Shown: positions 1-10,070 of the stretch, in pieces
Layout of the letters: every line of letters begins with the position of its first letter
Position numbering within the stretch: position 1 is the first letter of the stretch
From: Dichetophora obliterata
Lineage: Eukaryota > Arthropoda > Insecta > Diptera > Sciomyzidae
Length of the DNA: 64,000 nucleotides
Direction of reading: 5' to 3'
Assembly (NCBI GenBank): GCA_963920525.1
Contig: OY986437.1
Span: forward strand, 95,949,175-96,013,174
The notes under the pieces: generated by a model
What the model saw: only the letters and a program-made list of their open reading frames with translations
Told to the model about the DNA's origin: nothing
Database searches by the model: none
Position numbers and translations under genes: made by a program

Positions 1-949
1 TTTTTTTTTGTCGATTTCGGCACACTGTATATAATTTTAAAAATTATATAGACATTTCCACAGAAAAGGCTACCGTGACCAAAAAATTAAAACTTAATAA
101 AAACTAATTATGTCATGATATTATCTAGAAGAAACATTTAAATTTTATTAATTTAAGCAATTTATACATAATGACGATCAAATCGTCTGCACTGTTACAC
201 ATGCAGTTTTTCTTTTTCGTAAATGCTTTGTAAACTTTTTTGTTTTAGTAAAAATGAAAGGGATTGGCTAAAGATAATAAAAAAAATTGTCAAGGCATGG
301 TCAGGATATTATATTAAGTTTGCTTTTTAATTACTAATTTTCATAGTCACTTTACTTCCTAATTACTTAATTGCTCAATTGAACTACAATGGAAATTTAA
401 GTAACGTAACGCCAGGTCAAAAAGCCTAATAAGAAAAATAACCAGAGAAGACTTTTATATAAGATCACTTGGAAAACAAACTTATATTATTTCAAACCCT
501 TTTAGAGAGTTTGCTTCAAGCCCAATTCAAAGAGTTTTGCAAATTTTGAATTCCAAGTCAAAAATCACATCCGTTTTGTAACGTAACGCTAGCACATATT
601 TTTGCTTATATCTCTTAATCCTTACCATCTATTGTTGTCAATGTTTTTACTTAATATAGTGCTGCTTAATTACTACGCAGTTATAAAAAAGCCTTTTTAA
701 ATTTAGACATTTCCATTCTTTTCTTTTTTTAATATTTCTTATCGTACGTAACGCCAGTTTGGAAATGCAAATATTTGTTATTAAATTATTAAGTTACCTT
801 TTTTTTACCGTGAGTGCATCTACTCATATCAAACCGACAATATATTCTTTAACTACACCGAGAAAAAAATCAAGAATTTAAAGCATGAACCAAGATCAGT
901 TCTCACTCATGCACTATTTATCTTTCGACGATTTATATATTCAAAAATA
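1..949. other. Anonymous AT-rich DNA, no gene seen
   Basis: No coding region, RNA gene or complete mobile element is recognisable. The only structure noticed is a 12-base motif, ACGTAACGCYAG, present three times at 404-415, 581-592 and 746-757, with steps of 177 and 165 bases. This hints at a very old tandem repeat or transposon relic. Confidence 0.5.
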
Positions 950-1420
950 TATCCTTAAAAGGTTTTTTTCGAAATTCAAATTGTTTTAAAAGTTGTAGCC
1001 ATTTAAATACCGTCAGTAAGACTGCCTTAAACTTAGCTTAAAAAATATAAACGCGTTTTTCTCGAAACTACTTTTTCCAACACGTTTGACACGATATCTC
1101 AGGTTCTAATTAACCGATTAACTTAAAATTTGTTGTGGTCCTTTTTTCCCTCTATAGCCCAAACTAGGATTATGTAAAAATGCTGTTTTTAAATATTTTT
1201 AAAAATTTATAACATTAAAAACAAGGTCTAAAAATTTAATTTTTTTTACGAAAAATGGCTACGTCGCTTTTTTATGACTAGAGGGTTGAAATTGTTTCAA
1301 GATAGAGACACCCTTTTCTTAACACCACCACTCACCAGCCTGTTATGTTTAAATTTTTAATTTTTTTTTAAAAAGTTTTTGTGTTGCACAGCGAAAACAT
1401 TTTTTAAAAATTAAAAATTC
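950..1420. repeat. Old non-coding repeat related to the element at 60094-61673
   Basis: The stretch around 1050-1160 shares an AAACGCGTTTTTCTCGAAAC core and then a diverged but collinear run (a CACGATA..CTCA block, a CCGATT block, a CTATAGCCC block) with 61000-61120 of the Mutator/Kolobok-like remnant. I infer a second, strongly decayed member of that family, or of its non-autonomous derivatives. No coding part is visible here and no ends could be set. Confidence 0.4.
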
Positions 1421-3615
1421 TTAAATACCACCATATAGAGGTGAAATTACTACACCACAAGAGCAAAACACTAGTTTGTTAGGTACTGAACATCTTTTTT
1501 TTTAGCATTTAATTTGGGTGAACAGTGAAATTTAACGCATCAGTTTTTGGTCTCTAACTTCTCCAGTATTGGGGCAAGCGTGTTACTTTCTTTGAAAAAG
1601 TTGATGCTAAGAGGTTAAATAATAATTTTGCAAACATTTTCTATCAAAAATTCATACCAGTTGATAATTAATGGACAAAACGCTCCAGAAAATAATAAAA
1701 TTTACATGAAGTTACATGAAATGAAGTTGTGCTGAATATTAGCATAATGAAGTAGTTCGAAAGAAAAAAATTTAACAGAACTACGTCACTGTGCCAATAT
1801 TCAGAGTGTTGTAACCATAGATGGGCACTTTGCAGTACCAGTAAAATTGCAGTAAAAATAAATTTTTACTGATAATGAAATTCAATTTGCATTACCAGTA
1901 AAATTTTACTGATTACTGAAAAAAATTGCAGTAAAAATAAATTTTTACTGATTACTGGGAAAAAATTGCAGTACAAATAAATTTTTACTGATAATGAAAT
2001 TCAATTTGCATTACCTTTTTACTGATTACTGGAAAAAATTGCAGTAAAAATAAATTTTTACTGATAATGAAATTTAATTTGCATTACCAGTAAATTTTTA
2101 CTGATTACTGAAAAAATTTGCAGTAAAAATAAATTTTTACTGATTACTGAAAAAAATTGCAGTAAAAATAAATTTTTACTGATTACTGAAAAAAATTGCA
2201 GTAAAAATAAATTTTTAGTGATTACTGAAAAAAATTGCAGTAAAAATAAATTTTTACTGATTACTGAAAAAATTGCAGTAAAAATTTATTTTTGCAATTT
2301 TGTTCAGTAATCAGTAAAAATTAATTTTTACTGCATTACTAAAAAAAATTGCAGTAAAAATAAATTTTTACTGATTACTGAAAATATTGCAGTAAAAATT
2401 TATTTTTGCAATTTTATTCAGTAAGCAGTAAAAATTTATTTTTACTGCAATTTTTTTCAGTAATCAGTAAAAATTTATTTTTACTGCAATTTTTTTCAGT
2501 AATCAGTAAAAATTTATTTTTACTGCATTTTTTTTCAGTAATCAGTAAAAATTTATTTTTACTGCAAATTTTTTCAGTAATCAGTAAAAATTTACTGGTA
2601 ATGCAAATTAAATTTCATTATCAGTAAAAATTTATTTTTACTGCAATTTTTTCCAGTAATCAGTAAAAATTTACTGGTAATGCAAATTGAATTTCATTAT
2701 CAGTAAAAATTTATTTGTACTGCAATTTTTTCCCAGTAATCAGTAAAAATTTATTTTTACTGCAATTTTCTCCAGTAATCAGTAAAAATTTACTGGTAAT
2801 GCAAATTGAATTTCATTATCAGTAAAAGTTTACTGAATACTGCTTCTAGTAATGCAGTAAATATTTACTGCAGTATGCCCATGTATGGTTGTAACTTCGT
2901 CTTCAACCGATCGATTTCGTTCAAATTTTGGATAGAAATGTTTTATAATCCGAAGAATTTTTTGTTGGCATCAGATTTAAAAAAAAAAAACGAGTTATTA
3001 TAGTGATGCCAGTACAAAATTTACTTAACAGATCTTCTTCACTCTGTTAATATTCAGAGTGTTTTAACTTCGTTTTCGGCCAATCGATTTCGTTCAATTT
3101 TTCCAAAGTAGGGACTTATAAGCCGAGAAATTTTTTCGGCATCAGATTTCCAAAAAACCGAACCATTAAAGGGCTCTAGCACAAAAAAATTAAAAAGTAA
3201 AATTACAAAAAAGTGAAAATTAGAGGGGTAACAGGGAAAAATTGTACAAACATAATATCATCAAATCGGCCTACCCTAATATATATACACAAGAGAAAGT
3301 TTGATTCAAAAAAGGAAACAGTTTATTATTTTTTAAAGTTTTTTGTCCTTTAACCCGGAACTGGTTTGAGTTTTCAGTAGAAAAAGTTTAAAAAAAGTAT
3401 TATTTAACCTCTTAGTATCAAGTTTTTTAAAGACAGTAGCACGCTTATCCTAATACTGGACAAGTTAGAGACCAAAAACTAATGCGTTAAATTGCACTGT
3501 TCACCCAAATTAAATGTGTAAAAAAAAGATGTTCCGCGCCTATCTTTACAAAACCCCGCTAGGGTTTTGCTCTTATGGGGTAGTACTAACACGTCTTTAT
3601 AGTGGTATAAAATAA
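1420..3615. repeat. Outer imperfect inverted repeat enclosing a foldback element
   Basis: The arms at about 1420-1630 and 3400-3615 are inverted, diverged copies. Examples are CTCTAACTT..CCAGTATTGGG near 1552 against its reverse complement near 3460, and AAGAGCAAAAC near 1460 against GTTTTGCTCTT near 3563. Between the arms a unit with CAATATTCAGAGTGTT is present twice (1796-1815 continuing at 2888, and again from about 3046). The first copy was split by the foldback insertion at 1816-2887. This looks like an older non-autonomous transposon; its ends and target duplication were not found. Confidence 0.6.
1816..2887. mobile_element. Foldback element with 8-bp target duplication (hAT-like)
   Basis: The termini are inverted copies: CATAGATGGGCA at the left and TGCCCATGTATG at the right. 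The direct repeat GTTGTAAC flanks both sides (1808-1815 and 2888-2895). An 8-base duplication and a terminus beginning with CA fit the hAT superfamily, which is family knowledge. The interior is unusual. The left half is a tandem array of GCAGTAAAAATAAATTTTTACTGATTACTG-type units, and the right half is the same array inverted, so the whole element can fold back on itself. It encodes nothing; open frames inside are by-products of the repeats. The matching 8-base duplication makes the boundaries firm; the superfamily is an inference. Confidence 0.85.
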
Positions 3616-3857
3616 TTATATTCAGTGTTTCACTATACTATTGAAATATTAATAAACAAATAATAGGAAAATGGATACCTAGAATATTAATTGGCTCGTT
3701 TTTATCAACCGTCACAAGAGGCCCGAAATTCGGTCTTCTACACTAGAATACTGCCCTAAGTATTATTTTCTTCATGCAGAGAAAATAATTTTTCCAATCT
3801 AATAGGATCTTATTGCATTTTGAGTAAAATTAAAAAAAAAAGAATATATTCTAATTA

Positions 3858-6838
3858 CATATCGCTCATATGCTCGAATAGCGTCATAACTCAAAAAACG
3901 AGATTTTTGGGTTTATGAAGCAGAATTGCTCTTTATATTTGCTTCATATTGTGTAAAAATTTCATGTTTGTATTTTGAATACTCTCCGCGTGAATAGAGA
4001 AAATGCCTTTATCCTTTCATACAAGGTGTAAGTTGAAAACTTTAAATGCGTTTTGTGAAAAATTAGGGAAGGTTGGGAATCGTGGGCCACGTTTTTATTT
4101 TGTTAAATATCTTAAAAAAAATTTTTTTTCGCAAATTGTAATATGGTATGTTCTTCTACATGAAATTAGGTAACTTTTGACTATTACACTTTCTTACAGT
4201 TCTTTTGTTTTTTCCGACTTTTCGTGGTTTGAAAAAAATTAGTGTTTTTGCGATTTTCAAAAATGGTGGGGAATCGTAGGCCACCGCCGTAATTAAGTAA
4301 AAATAAAACAATTATGATGCAAAACTTTATTCAATTAGTAGAAATGACAAGTACTGTTATTTTAATCGAGAAAATGAAGAAGGATTATGCACGATCAATC
4401 AGATACGCAATTTGGGCACGTGAATGTGTTGGCGGAGGAGCACATTTTGCATGGACATCTCGACCACATTCCATGCATGCAACTGAATTGTTTTTGGTCA
4501 GTTTCTTTGGCATTGACTCCAAACAAAGTATGCAGAAGTCAACATCTTCATTGTCGGAAGAATCACGTCGCGCTGGTTGTGATCTAGTTCTGCTCTTCTT
4601 GGGTGCAGGTGTCTCCTTTGCTTTCTTTTCTTTATTGCGTTTGATTTCAGCCTTCTCACGCAATTCAGTGACAAATTCAGGCGATGTTAAAATGGCACTC
4701 CTCATTGGTTTGCGACCACGATTGGACTTTTCAGCTGGTGTTCCTTGTTTCAGTGGGCCAGATTGTCGCAATTTTTGTGAAAGTGAAGCAGAAGAGCTGG
4801 TACCTGATGTGCTAGCCACTGCCGAAGACTCAGAAGTTGTGACTTTTTCATGAACATCACGATTTGTGACAATAATATCCCTATTCTCTTCACCACTGCC
4901 ATCGCATTGATCCTCAACACTTAGTTCTGAAGAAATGAAATCAACTTCAGTGAATCTGTTTGCATTGAATGGGAAAATTCCGCATGATTTAAAACCACTC
5001 TTTATGTTTTTTGGTGTGACGGCAATGTCAAGACATTGATCAACAATCAGTGGAACGTGGTGAAGATCGTAAAGTACACCGACGTTGGCTCGCTTCCATT
5101 CATCGTGCTTCTGTGCGTACACCATTTTTAAAGAACCAAAAACGGAGACATCCAAAGGCAGCATCCTATGCGTGCAATGTGGAGGAAAAGATAGCTTTGT
5201 GATGTCATGAGCAAGGGCCTTTTCGATTACTTCAATTGACAAATGCGGTGCATGATTGTCTACCAGCAAAAGTGTGGGTGCGCCGGCATAAGCACCCGAG
5301 AACTTGATAAAGTGATCCATATACTGCAAAAATACCTCGGCTGTCATCCATCCACTGCCATTCGCCACGCCTTCAGCGCCATAGGATGCATGGGTCATGA
5401 ATATTGCTTTCATGTTTTTGCGTGGAAAAATGAAAAACGGTGGAATCGACAAACCACTCGCACTAACTAACAACGCCATCGTCACATTTGTTCCTCTCTC
5501 GGCTGATGTAGACGTGCCTATCCTTTTTTTGCCTTTTTGTGCAATAACTTTTACGACTTTGTTGGGAACGTTTCGTCCATATTCCAAATTCGATGGACCT
5601 CATATTTTGTTGCATTGAGCACAGAACGAAAATTGTCGAAGAAGGCATCGACTTTCTCTTTGGTAAATGCTTTCACACGATTTTGGCTGACCTGCTCCGG
5701 CTTGCGCAACGACAAATTTGGATGTCGATTCATGAACGAGTAGTACCAGTCCTTACTTGCTTCCTTATTCTCATTCCACGATTCAGGATAATTGCATTTT
5801 ATGGACACTGCATATTGGAATGCCAAAGTCCGTAGTTCCGAAATACTTAGGCCATAGTAAATGTCACTTGCGTGGAGGAGATATTTCAGTAAAGCTTGTT
5901 CTTCTTTATCACTGAAAATCTGAAACAAAAAAAGTTAACTATCAGTTTCTAATGAAAAAATTTATAGAAAAATTAAAAATTCAAAATATTCATGTTGAAA
6001 TTTTATAAAACTTTACAAGCTACTTTCATCATAAAAAAAAATTGTATATTCATTTTCTATTTTCTATATTTTATATCATTTTTATTTATTTCTTTATTCA
6101 ACATTCATTTTTTATCGAAAAAAATATATTTTTATTAATTTAAATTAAGATTATTAGTAAAAAGGGAAAACTCACCGGTTTTCCACCTGTCATAGTGATT
6201 CCTTTCAGGAATGTGATCATCGTATCATCGGAAGCAGTGGAAACATCAATATTTGCGTCTTTGAACTTTCCCATATAACGGCTCAATGTAGCTCGTGGTA
6301 CATTATAGGTTTAGGCGAGAACACGCATGGACTTTTCATTATTTTCCATCTGTTTGATAGCCTCCACAACATCTGGGAAGTCAATTTTTTTATCATATTT
6401 TCCATAATATCGTGGCATGATGGCTGAAAATTAACAAAGAAATAGGAAACATAGCCTTCATTTTGCACAAAACATCATAAACACAACATACCAATGTGAT
6501 TGATATGAAAACTGTAAAAACACGGGTGGCCCACGATTCCCCACCAAAAGTGGCTCACGATTCCCCACAAGCTACTTTTTGCAAAACAACGGCATGTAAT
6601 TGACTCGTTGAAGTGTCATGCAAAATTACTTTTTTATGTTGAAAGGCAAAGGTCTAACGATAATAAAAAACATATTTACCTGTGTTTTGTCGTAGCAATT
6701 CGTCCAAGAATGATGGAAATTAAACACGCAAAAAAAGTTTTGCAGATACTTTTTTGGGCGAGTATTGTACAAAGCAAATAAAACGCGTACGTTTGTCAAC
6801 AACCAATGTAAAAATGATTTTAGCAAATGAGCGATATG
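3858..6838 (-). mobile_element. Complete pogo-like (Tc1/mariner superfamily) DNA transposon, inactivated
   Basis: The ends are inverted: CATATCGCTCATATGCT at 3858 and the reverse complement of CATATCGCTCATTTGCT at 6838. TA lies directly outside both (3856-3857 and 6839-6840), the standard Tc1/mariner target duplication. Subterminal copies of a GGGGAATCGTGGGCCAC-type motif occur near 4071 and 4266 and, inverted, near 6527 and 6550; these are candidate transposase-binding sites. The length (2981 bp) suits a pogo-type element carrying one spliced transposase gene. The gene is broken, so the copy is not autonomous. Confidence 0.88.
4385..6418 (-). pseudogene. pogo-like transposase, spliced, with stop codon and frameshift
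   Basis: Exon 1 (6418-6176) starts MPRYYGKYDKK and encodes a Psq/CENP-B-type helix-turn-helix. A GT-AG intron (6175-5920) follows, in phase 0. Exon 2 carries the second CENP-B-type DNA-binding region (DWYYSFMNRHPNLSLRKPE) and the DDE catalytic core: MDET (first Asp), LLLVDNHAPH (second Asp) and LPLDVSVFG (third Asp), with 35 residues between the last two. The C-terminus has a Cys-rich, PHD-like segment (FCILCLES..CMECGRDVHAKC) near 4420-4510, which is unusual as a tail. Two lesions are visible: TAA at codon 36 (6313-6311) and a frame change just after MDET near 5570. By homology it would have cut and pasted the element, acting in the nucleus. The family assignment is firm; the exact C-terminal end is not. 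Confidence 0.88.
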
Positions 6839-6840
6839 TA

Positions 6841-8866
6841 TTCATTGTATTGCGTTGTTATTTTATGTGTGAATCCCATTGCATTCCTAGTAGCTGATTT
6901 TTTTTTTAAAAAGATATGTTAATAATTATAATTTTGTTAAACAAGTCCAAACTTTCTGGAAAATTAAAGAATGACGTGACCTAGAGGGCGGACACAAACG
7001 AGCCTTCTTCTAGACTAAAATGGTTTAAGACTAAATGGGTTGCTCTTTAATAAGAGCATTTCTCTTAAATGAAGGATATTGAGAAAATAATTTAGACAAA
7101 CAAATCAGTACTTTTACAGATTTATTTTCGCTACATAACAGAACCTTTCATTTGATTAGATGTTGTAATGATCTAATTACATCAAAGCTGAAAAGATACA
7201 ACACTTTTGCTGAAAGCAATTATTGAGATAATATTATAGAAGGAATGTTATGCACTTTAAATTTTGAAAACAAAAATTTTCTGAATGGACACTATAGTGA
7301 TTGCTTGCAGTCCGCTTAATGGCAAAAGCATTAACTTATTTAATGGAGCGAAATAAAGAATGGCTTTTAGTGCAACCCCACTCAAATGTACCAATATATA
7401 GGTACAAGAAATAAATATACCGTCACGAGCAGGTATTTCAAAAGAGTGTTTACAAGTGTTTCATCAGCATAAGCGCCTAAAATTAGGCAGCGAAGATTAC
7501 TTGAATGTTGCGACTTTTGCGCTGTGAATAAAAAGCCTTCTAGCTCGCGGCCAGCTAAATTGAAAATGTAACAAAGCATCAACAAAAACAACAACAAAAA
7601 TAACAATCCTTAGCATGTATCCACAGGGTAATGAGTAAAAATACTCAAGGATAACAATATTCAACTGAATCGCAGCGAATAGAATTGCCGCAGGAGCAAT
7701 AAACTAAGCAAAAGGCTAGCAGTTCGAAATTTGGGGAGTGAGAGTTAATGCGTTGACAGCACTAGTAAAGAAGTAGGAAGGGGAGGAGAGGGAATAAAGT
7801 ATGGTATGCTGGTGCTGTGGGTGAATAAGTGTCGCTGCTGTTTAGGTTAAACTGTAGAAAATGCTATCGCAAAGACTTCCAGTAAATTTATTTCGTATGC
7901 GATAAACTTCTTTGCTTGTTGCTTTTCTCTTTTTGTTTCTTTAACTTGCCAAACAAAAGCGAAAATTAATAAAATCTGGCAAAAAGGACACTTGCAAGTG
8001 GCACTTACTTGGCTATTAAAGTAATAATAATAATAGGAAGAAGAAACAGCAAAGATGTTTATTGATTTCGCTGCAATAAATTTTGCTGCATTCATTTAGG
8101 CGCTTCCTAAACAAACAGCGAAGACGTTGCCGTGTATCCGGCTAGCTGCTGATACGCATCTTTGCGTAATTTTAGTTGACCTTTAATGGGCTGACTTTGC
8201 CTTTGTTTTAAGACTTTATTGTTTTTGTGGAGCAGTAATTTTTATTTATTGCATACTCTAGGGTTAAACTAATGCTAGCTGTTTATATTACACAAGGGGT
8301 TAAGTTCTTAAGTATCTTCTATTTTTTATAATCAGTTCTTGTTTTAACGCCATCCACCAAGCTGTCCCTAACCGCTTATCTATATCTCTTTTTATCTCTT
8401 TCACACATAAGCTTGGAATTGCTTCATTAATCTTGAAAGTGTTAATTTTATTTACTGGTCGATTAAAATGTGAAATATTATTTTTGCCCCCAGCGTACGT
8501 TTGTTTCTTTAGACTGACTGGCTGGCTACAACAACACAAAAGATCCTTAAGTTGCTTTGTGTGCGTGCATGAGTGAGGTGAGGCTATTTCATTTTAATTA
8601 AATTGTTGCTGGGGACCTTTTTGGCACTTTGATTCTTTGCATCCGCGTTCTCAGTTCCTATGTTTTAACAGTGTTTAGTTGCGTCTTTTTTCGCCATAAA
8701 TTTTCCCATTTTTGCATTAAATTCAAATTTTATTCAAGTATTGGAGTAATTAAAAATTAAACAGTGCAGAGATAAGAAGAGTGGAAAAGCTCTAGGCAAA
8801 AATGGGATAATGGGACAAGTAGTAATAAAACACAAGTATAAATCGCATCCAATGGAAGCATTACAC
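6841..8866. other. Anonymous non-coding DNA, no gene seen
   Basis: About 2 kb between two mobile elements. Short open frames occur on the minus strand (for example 8300-8539), but I recognise no domain, no signal peptide and no splice-supported extension. Base composition is somewhat less repetitive than in neighbouring regions, so this may be ordinary intergenic or intronic host DNA. Confidence 0.45.
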
Positions 8867-10069
8867 TGTAACGGTGATCCCCGTTACAAGTTTGCACCCC
8901 GCACACTACGCCACTGCCTTACTACACCACTGTGCGCTTAACTCAACCAACAGCCATACCTACACACACACGCACACATACAGCCAGCACATTCAACGTA
9001 GTCAACAGCCGAGTCTACATAAACCACACGCAACGCTATAATTCCCAGAAGGTTAATGGCAGCATACGGATAAATAGACCGCGTTGTGACAGACTTCGGC
9101 ACGGCTCGAGAGCGTAGTGCTTTGTACCGTCGCTACTTGCTGGAAACGAGAACAAGTTTGTTCATAGTCGGGTCTTGCCTTAGTCAGTCACACCGAACAT
9201 CACCGAACATCACCGAACTTCAGCAAACACCGAACATATCCGAACATCGCCGAACATCACCGAACAGCACCGAACTTCAGCGAACACCGAACATCACCGA
9301 ACATCACCGAACCTCAGCGAACACCGAACATCACCGAACATCGCCGAACATCACCGAACCTCAGCGAACACCGAACATCACCGAACTTCGCCGAACATCA
9401 CCGAACAGCACCGAACTTCAGCGAACACCGAACATCACCGTACATCGCGGAACATCACCGAACAGCACCGAACTTCAGCAAACACCGAACATATCCGAAC
9501 ATCGCCGAACATCACCGAACATCACCGAACAGCACCGAACGTCAGCGAACACCGAACATCACCGAACATCGTCGAACATCACCGAACATCACCGAACATC
9601 GCCGAACAGCACCGAACAGCACCGAACCTCAGCGAACACCGAACATCACCGAACATCGCCGAACATCACCGAACAGCACCGAACTTCAGCGAACACCGAG
9701 CATCACCGAACACCGCCGAACAGCACCGAACAGCACCGAACTTCAGCGAACACCGAACATCACCGAATATCACCGAACAGCACCGAACTTCAGCGAACAC
9801 CGAACATCACCGAACATCACCGAACTTCGCCAAATACCAAATATCATCGAACCAGCATCGGCAGACTCACCCACCGCTGTAAATTTATCATATTCCTAAA
9901 ATATTGTGTATTGTAAGAAAGACTTGATTTAACAATAAAACAGAAAATATCGTCTGAGCACGAAAATCACCAAGTCTACTTATTTATTTTGGACAAAAGT
10001 TTGAGGGTCTTTTGTTTGACCCTGGAACCGCTGAGCATACCTCAGCCTGTGAACAAAACCCCCATTACA
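8867..10069 (+). repeat. 5' LTR (1203 bp) of the Gag-protease element
   Basis: It begins TGTAACGG and ends CATTACA (TG...CA). It contains a 10-bp minisatellite from about 9190 to 9840. It is a direct copy of 11948-13113, longer by 37 bases; the visible differences lie mainly in the minisatellite. Confidence 0.9.
9190..9840 (+). repeat. 10-bp minisatellite in the 5' LTR
   Basis: Tandem variants of CCGAACATCA (CCGAACAGCA, CCGAACTTCA and similar) fill more than half of the LTR. Because 10 is not a multiple of 3, the array reads the same decapeptide-like pattern in all three plus frames and contains no plus-strand stop. The long open frame over it (9086-9916) is therefore explained by the repeat and is not taken as a gene. 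Confidence 0.9.
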
Positions 10070-10070
10070 A

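Noticed and set aside
2406..2627. 73-residue repetitive frame (SVISKNLFLLQF units)
   Set aside because: By-product of the tandem array in the foldback element; the frame depends only on unit length.
4314..4853. 179-residue plus-strand frame
   Set aside because: Antisense shadow of the pogo-like transposase, with no domain of its own.
9086..9916. 276-residue open frame in the 5' LTR (and 12167-12943 in the 3' LTR)
   Set aside because: It consists almost wholly of the 10-bp minisatellite, which has no plus-strand stop in any frame. No domain and no independent support for translation.
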